Below are positions 15,562-18,845 of a DNA stretch of 18,845 bases, one piece after another. This DNA comes from Clostridiales bacterium (GTDB lineage: Bacteria > Bacillota > Clostridia > Peptostreptococcales > NVVX01). The position numbers and the translations under genes were made by a program. The notes below the pieces were generated by a model. That model did not search any database and was not told where the DNA came from. It saw only the letters and a list, made by a program, of their open reading frames with translations. The stretch is taken from NCBI GenBank assembly GCA_021129785.1, contig JAJOKQ010000017.1, positions 1 to 18,845 on the forward strand, given 5' to 3'. Every line of letters starts with the position of its first letter. Positions within the stretch are counted from its first letter, which is position 1.

Positions 15562-15587
15562 GATGAAAAACTAAAGGAGGCAACAAA

Positions 15588-16289
15588 ATGCCAGTAATTT
15601 CAATGAAACAATTATTAGAAGCAGGTGTTCATTTTGGACATCAGACTAGAAGATGGAATCCGAAAATGGCGGAGTACATTTTTACAGAAAGAAATGGAAT
15701 TTATATTATTGACCTACAGAAAACTGTAAAAAAAGTTGAAGAAGCGTACAATATTATAAGAGATATTGCAGCAGAAGGAAAAAACATTCTTTTTGTTGGA
15801 ACAAAAAAACAGGCGCAAACTGCAATAGAAGAAGAAGCAAAAAGATGTAATATGTACTATGTTAATAACCGATGGTTAGGTGGAATGTTAACAAACTACA
15901 AAACAATTAAAATTAGAATTGACAGACTACACAAACTAGAGAAAATGGAAGAAGACGGAACATTCGAAGCTCTTCCAAAAAAAGAAGTTATAAAATTGAA
16001 ACTTGAAAGAGCTAAGTTAAATAAATTTTTAGGTGGAATCAAAGATATGAAATCTCTACCTGGAGCTATCTTTGTAGTAGACCCACGTAAAGAGAGAATT
16101 GCAATAAAAGAAGCACAAAAGTTGGGAATTACAGTTGTATCTATAGTAGATACTAATTGCGATCCAGAAGAAGCTGATTATGTAATCCCTGGCAACGACG
16201 ATGCAATACGTGCTGTTAGATTGCTTACTGCAACTATGGCGAATGCAGTTTTAGAGGGAAAACAAGGAGTACAGACTGAAGAAGAATAA
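15588..16289 (+). CDS. rpsB: 30S ribosomal protein S2
   Basis: A 233-residue S2 protein. The start PVISMKQLLEAGVHFGHQTR, the NNRWLGGMLTNYKTI segment, and VVDPRKERIAIKEA then VSIVDTNCDPE are hallmark S2 sequences. S2 joins late in 30S assembly on the solvent side of the head-body junction. AAAGGAGG lies nine bases before the ATG. It has its own promoter and a structured leader, and is followed by a strong hairpin before tsf. Length is normal, with a short acidic C-terminal tail. Confidence 0.98.
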   Translation: MPVISMKQLLEAGVHFGHQTRRWNPKMAEYIFTERNGIYIIDLQKTVKKVEEAYNIIRDIAAEGKNILFVGTKKQAQTAIEEEAKRCNMYYVNNRWLGGMLTNYKTIKIRIDRLHKLEKMEEDGTFEALPKKEVIKLKLERAKLNKFLGGIKDMKSLPGAIFVVDPRKERIAIKEAQKLGITVVSIVDTNCDPEEADYVIPGNDDAIRAVRLLTATMANAVLEGKQGVQTEEE

Positions 16290-16386
16290 CTTGCATATGA
16301 CTTATGTGAAATACTAAGTTTTAACTGGAGATTATACTTCATCTACGCAATAAAAAAAATTAAATACTTAGAAAATTTTTCACAAC

Positions 16387-16430
16387 AAGGTAAGGGTATA
16401 GAGGGATTTTCCCTTGCTCCCTTACCTTTT
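16387..16430 (+). terminator. Strong hairpin between rpsB and tsf (terminator or attenuator)
   Basis: AAGGTAAGGG (16387-16396) and CCCTTACCTT (16419-16428) form a perfect ten-pair stem. Inside it, AGGGA (16402-16406) and TCCCT (16410-16414) form a second stem with a TTT loop. The stem runs into TTTT and then ATG, so the U-tract is short. This could be a partial terminator that lowers tsf expression relative to rpsB, or a processing/stability element. No clear promoter was seen between it and tsf. The remaining part of this 167-base gap (16290-16386) shows nothing definite. Confidence 0.7.
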
Positions 16431-16456
16431 ATGATATTAAACTAGGAGGAGTTTTA

Positions 16457-17104
16457 ATGAACATTACAGCAGGAATGGTTAAAGAGGTAAGAGAAAAATC
16501 TGGCGCAGGTATGCTCGATTGCAAAAAGGCGTTAGTGAGCTCAAATGGCGATATTGAAAAAGCTATTGAGATTTTAAGAGAAAAAGGACTGGCAGCGGCG
16601 GCAAAAAAATCCGGCAGAATTGCAGCAGAAGGAATTGTTACGTCCTACATACATGGGGGAAGAATAGGCGTATTGCTAGAGATAAATTCTGAAACGGATT
16701 TCGTAGCTAAAAATGAAGAGTTCCAAGAGTTTGCAAAAGACATTGCTATGCAAATTGCAGCTTCTAATCCGAAATTTGTTAGCAAAGATGAAATTCCAGA
16801 AAATGAAATTGCTAAAGAGAGAGAAATATTAAGAAAACAAGCTTTAAACGAAGGCAAACCAGAAAAAATTGCAGATAAAATGGTTGAAGGTCGAATAGCA
16901 AAGTACTATAAGGAAGTTTGTTTATTAGAGCAAGTTTTTGTTAAGAATCCTGATGTTACTATTGCATGCTTACTTAATGAAAAAATAGCAAAAATTGGAG
17001 AAAAACTAAGCATCAGAAGATTTGCTAGGTTTGAAGTAGGCGAAGGGATTGAAAAAAGAGAAGAAAATTTTGCAGAAGAAGTTGCAAAGCAACTTGCAAA
17101 ATAA
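16457..17104 (+). CDS. tsf: Elongation factor Ts (short form)
   Basis: A 215-residue EF-Ts. The N-terminal UBA-like domain (TAGMVKEVREKSGAGMLDCK) and the nucleotide-exchange motif TDFV at residues 80-83 are intact, with AKNEEF after it. EF-Ts recycles EF-Tu by promoting GDP release. At 215 residues it lacks much of the second half seen in the ~290-residue forms of Bacillus and E. coli, but short forms of about this size are known in several bacterial groups, so this is not a truncation. AGGAGG lies nine bases before the ATG. It follows the rpsB-tsf hairpin and is separated from pyrH by a 239-base structured gap. Confidence 0.97.
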   Translation: MNITAGMVKEVREKSGAGMLDCKKALVSSNGDIEKAIEILREKGLAAAAKKSGRIAAEGIVTSYIHGGRIGVLLEINSETDFVAKNEEFQEFAKDIAMQIAASNPKFVSKDEIPENEIAKEREILRKQALNEGKPEKIADKMVEGRIAKYYKEVCLLEQVFVKNPDVTIACLLNEKIAKIGEKLSIRRFARFEVGEGIEKREENFAEEVAKQLAK

Positions 17105-17124
17105 TCTAGAACTACTCGGCACTA

Positions 17125-17208
17125 TTCTGCTTCTTTAATTGTAGGATAAATGTCTAATAAACCTCGAAAGAGCTATAGTTTAAACTGTAGCCTATAATCA
17201 TAGCAGAA
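17125..17208 (+). repeat. Nested inverted repeats in the tsf-pyrH gap
   Basis: GCTATAGTTT (17172-17181) and AAACTGTAGC (17182-17191) are adjacent inverted copies with one G-T pair, forming a stable hairpin with a small TTAA loop. Outside it, TTCTGCT (17125-17131) pairs perfectly with AGCAGAA (17202-17208). Together they would form a branched RNA structure starting about 20 bases after the tsf stop. There is no U-tract after either stem, so it is not a standard terminator. Confidence 0.5.
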
Positions 17209-17240
17209 GATTTTGATAATTGAAATCACTTGTATTTAAG

Positions 17241-17270
17241 AGGAGAGCATATACTGTTCTCCTTATATGC
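17241..17270 (+). promoter_or_regulatory. Two mutually exclusive hairpins upstream of pyrH
   Basis: Four contiguous elements: AGGAGA (17241-17246), GCATATA (17247-17253), a CTGT spacer, TCTCCT (17258-17263) and TATATGC (17264-17270). The first pairs with the third and the second with the fourth, both perfectly. With no linker between the 3' arms, both stems cannot form together as a normal pseudoknot, so they compete. When the second stem forms, CTCCT is left in its loop and is complementary to AGGAG of the pyrH ribosome-binding site (17331-17335). Regulation of pyrH translation is inference. Confidence 0.5.
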
Positions 17271-17330
17271 AGCAATAATGTTTTCAAATTAGATGAAGGA
17301 ATTTTCAATTAAATGTAGAAAACTTCTTTT

Positions 17331-17336
17331 AGGAGG
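17331..17336 (+). promoter_or_regulatory. Ribosome-binding site that fixes the pyrH start
   Basis: AGGAGG lies seven bases before ATG 17344. An in-frame ATG at 17293 would add 17 residues that do not fit the UMP kinase N-terminus and has no Shine-Dalgarno sequence. Confidence 0.85.
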
Positions 17337-17343
17337 TAAATCG

Positions 17344-18054
17344 ATGACAAATCCACGTTACAAAAGAGTGTTATTGAAATTAAGTGGTGAAGCATTAGCT
17401 GGTGACAATAAATTTGGACTAGATACAGATATTGTAAACATAATTGCTAACCAAGTAAAAGAGATTTCTTTGATGGGTGTACAAATTGCAATAGTAGTTG
17501 GAGGTGGCAATTTCTGGCGTGGGAGAACTAGTGCTGGGATGGACAAAACAACTGCCGACTATATGGGAATGACAGCTACAGTTATAAATGGTTTGGCTCT
17601 ACAGGATGCGCTAGAAAATGCTGGTGTTTTGACAAGACTTCAAACTGCAATCGAAATAAAACAAATAGCTGAGCCCTATATAAGAAGAAAAGCAATCAGA
17701 CACTTAGAAAAAAACAAAATAGTAATCTTCGCAGCAGGGACTGGAAATCCTTTTTTCACAACAGATACTGCTGCTTCACTAAGAGCTGCTGAAATTGAAG
17801 CAGAAGTGATTCTTTTAGCAAAAAATGTTGATGCTGTTTATGATAAAGATCCAGCTATTGACGTCACTGCAAAAAAATTCAAATCATTAACTTACATTGA
17901 AGTCTTAAAGCTAGGACTTAAAGTTATGGATTTAACTGCTGTTTCACTATGCATGGAAAACAAAATTCCAATTAAAGTATTTGGACTAAAAGAGCCAGAA
18001 AATATCAAAAAAGTTATCCTAGGGGAAGAAATCGGCACTACAATTAAAGCATAA
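17344..18054 (+). CDS. pyrH: UMP kinase
   Basis: A 236-residue amino-acid-kinase-fold UMP kinase, started at ATG 17344. Visible motifs are KLSGEAL at residues 12-18, VGGGNFWRG from residue 52, GTGNPFFTTDTAASLRA in the middle and NVDAVYDKDPA later. PyrH phosphorylates UMP to UDP with ATP, the step after de novo UMP synthesis, and is usually a hexamer controlled by GTP and UTP. Length is normal. Placement between tsf and frr is the widely conserved order. The unusual part is the 239-base upstream gap with several inverted repeats. Confidence 0.97.
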   Translation: MTNPRYKRVLLKLSGEALAGDNKFGLDTDIVNIIANQVKEISLMGVQIAIVVGGGNFWRGRTSAGMDKTTADYMGMTATVINGLALQDALENAGVLTRLQTAIEIKQIAEPYIRRKAIRHLEKNKIVIFAAGTGNPFFTTDTAASLRAAEIEAEVILLAKNVDAVYDKDPAIDVTAKKFKSLTYIEVLKLGLKVMDLTAVSLCMENKIPIKVFGLKEPENIKKVILGEEIGTTIKA

Positions 18055-18085
18055 AAGGCAACCGAAGTAAATGAATGATATAAAT

Positions 18086-18091
18086 AGGAGG
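18086..18091 (+). promoter_or_regulatory. Ribosome-binding site that fixes the frr start
   Basis: AGGAGG lies six bases before ATG 18098. An in-frame ATG at 18071 would add nine residues and lacks a Shine-Dalgarno sequence. Confidence 0.85.
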
Positions 18092-18097
18092 TATTAT

Positions 18098-18655
18098 ATG
18101 AATACTGATATTCATGATAAACTAGAAAAGAAAATGGGAAAGACAATTAGTGTATTGAAAGAGGATTTAATGAGCATTCGTGCTGGTAGAGCAAATCCGT
18201 CTCTGCTAGATAGACTTTCAGTTGATTATTACGGTACACCTACACCTATAAATCAAATAGCTTCTGTATCAGCTCCAGAACCAAGACTTATTGTTGTTCA
18301 ACCATATGATCAAACTGCGATTAAAAACATAGAAAAAGCAATACTTCAATCGGATTTGGGACTAAATCCATCTAATGATGGCAAAGTAATCCGTTTAAAC
18401 ATTCCTCAACTTACAGAAGAAAGAAGAAAAAAATTGATAAAAATTGCAAAAAAAACTGCTGAGGGAGCTAAAATTGCTCTTAGAAACGAAAGAAGAGAAG
18501 CAAATGAAGATCTTAAAAAGATGGAAAAAAACAATGAACTTACAGAAGATGATTTAAAAAAATCACTAGATAAAGCGCAAAAATTAACAGATAAGTATAG
18601 CAAGCAAATTGATGAAATACTTGTAAAAAAAGAAGCTGAAATTATGGAGGTATAA
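18098..18655 (+). CDS. frr: Ribosome recycling factor
   Basis: From ATG 18098 the protein has 185 residues, the standard RRF length. The conserved SIRAGRANPSLLDRLSVDYYG segment (read in two parts), TPINQIASVSAPEPR and the TEERRKKL segment identify it. The Lys/Glu-rich helices of domain I make up both ends. RRF, with EF-G, splits post-termination ribosomes. It follows pyrH after 43 bases, and its last codons contain the GGAGGT ribosome-binding site of the next ORF, indicating co-translation. Confidence 0.98.
   Translation: MNTDIHDKLEKKMGKTISVLKEDLMSIRAGRANPSLLDRLSVDYYGTPTPINQIASVSAPEPRLIVVQPYDQTAIKNIEKAILQSDLGLNPSNDGKVIRLNIPQLTEERRKKLIKIAKKTAEGAKIALRNERREANEDLKKMEKNNELTEDDLKKSLDKAQKLTDKYSKQIDEILVKKEAEIMEV
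18646..18651 (+). promoter_or_regulatory. Ribosome-binding site for a TTG start
   Basis: GGAGGT inside the 3' end of frr lies six bases before TTG 18658, supporting this uncommon start codon for the last ORF. Confidence 0.65.
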
Positions 18656-18657
18656 AT

Positions 18658-18845
18658 TTGTATATTGCCTCTGATGTTATTGGTTATAGTTTAGAAGAAG
18701 CATTATTTTTGTTGGAGAAAGAAGGCTTCTATGTAATAGTGAAAGAAAGCTTAGGCAAAAAATTGATTGAGCATGGAGAAACGAGGGTTATTAAGCAAGG
18801 ACCTGTTGTGAAAAACCATATAGAAGTGATAATTTCATATTTTTA
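18658..18845 (+). CDS. Small PASTA-like protein (cut by window edge)
   Basis: From TTG 18658, 62 codons run to the window end. The sequence has the shape of a PASTA domain: DVIGYSLEEALFLLEKEGF as the opening helix after a D-V-x-G element, then a strand, a loop ending in IKQGPVV, and the closing strand HIEVIISYF. PASTA domains usually sit in multiple copies on penicillin-binding proteins or PrkC-type kinases and bind peptidoglycan-related ligands. Here there is no membrane anchor or signal before it, and the fold seems complete at the last readable residues. The final two bases are TA, so the next codon could be a stop. A small cytoplasmic protein is likely, function unknown. No in-frame ATG lies near the start. 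Confidence 0.65.
   Translation, partial: MYIASDVIGYSLEEALFLLEKEGFYVIVKESLGKKLIEHGETRVIKQGPVVKNHIEVIISYF

Noticed and set aside
16333..16338. TATACT as -10 of a tsf promoter
   Set aside because: No -35-like hexamer at the right distance, and it lies upstream of the strong hairpin.
17193..17198. Perfect TATAAT as -10 of a pyrH promoter
   Set aside because: No acceptable -35 lies 16-18 bases upstream and there is no extended TG; it is also next to the inverted repeat, so chance AT-rich sequence is likely.
17241..17270. Classical H-type pseudoknot
   Set aside because: The two 3' arms are directly adjacent, leaving no loop to cross the six-pair first stem; alternative hairpins are more plausible.
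17267..17278. Mini-ORF ATG CAG CAA TAA in the pyrH leader as an upstream regulatory peptide
   Set aside because: Only three codons, and the nearest Shine-Dalgarno-like element (AGGAGA) ends 20 bases upstream, too far for normal initiation.
1..18845. Mobile elements, CRISPR, tRNA/rRNA genes or defence systems
   Set aside because: No transposase, integrase, direct-repeat array, tRNA-like cloverleaf or defence-type gene is visible; the genes form a conserved core block.

Overview
The window is low-GC (AT-rich codon use throughout), all genes lie on the + strand, and most genes overlap or sit within a few bases of each other. Gene content and order (late flagellar export genes, flhF-flhG, a full cheB-cheA-cheW-cheC-cheD block, a FliA/WhiG-type sigma factor, then rpsB-tsf-pyrH-frr) point to a motile member of the Bacillota, most likely class Clostridia. 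FliR and FlhB are separate proteins here, unlike the fused FliR-FlhB of some Clostridium species. A genus cannot be named from the sequence alone.

Region 1 (start to about 6.2 kb) holds the tail of fliQ, then fliR, flhB and flhA (inner-membrane part and export gate of the flagellar type III secretion apparatus), then flhF and flhG (the SRP-type GTPase and MinD-type ATPase that set flagellar place and number). Region 2 (6.2-11.6 kb) holds a YcgR-type PilZ protein (c-di-GMP-responsive flagellar brake candidate) followed by cheB, cheA, cheW, cheC and cheD: the Bacillus/Thermotoga style of chemotaxis, with receptor demethylation, deamidation and CheY-P dephosphorylation. CheR and CheY are not in the window. 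Region 3 (11.6-15.4 kb) holds the flagellar sigma factor, a FapA/DUF342 protein and three small, poorly characterised proteins: a Lys-rich soluble one, a membrane-anchored one with a helix-turn-helix-like tail, and a membrane-anchored one that resembles only the N-terminal part of MltG/YceG transglycosylases.

Region 4 (15.4 kb to end) is the translation/nucleotide block rpsB-tsf-pyrH-frr, followed by a 62-codon PASTA-like ORF cut by the window edge. The step from motility to translation genes is marked by a good sigma-A-type promoter with an extended -10 upstream of rpsB. I see no convincing terminator for the flagellar operon before it. All three long intergenic gaps in this block (rpsB leader, rpsB-tsf, tsf-pyrH) contain inverted repeats, some with competing pairings, and these are the least explained parts of the window.

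The order sigma factor - SwrB-like membrane protein - rpsB - tsf - pyrH - frr parallels the end of the Bacillus subtilis fla/che operon, so the layout is old and conserved. I found no mobile element, CRISPR array, tRNA, rRNA or defence system, and no clear new biological system. The best leads are the small proteins at 14.06-15.40 kb and the leader RNAs.
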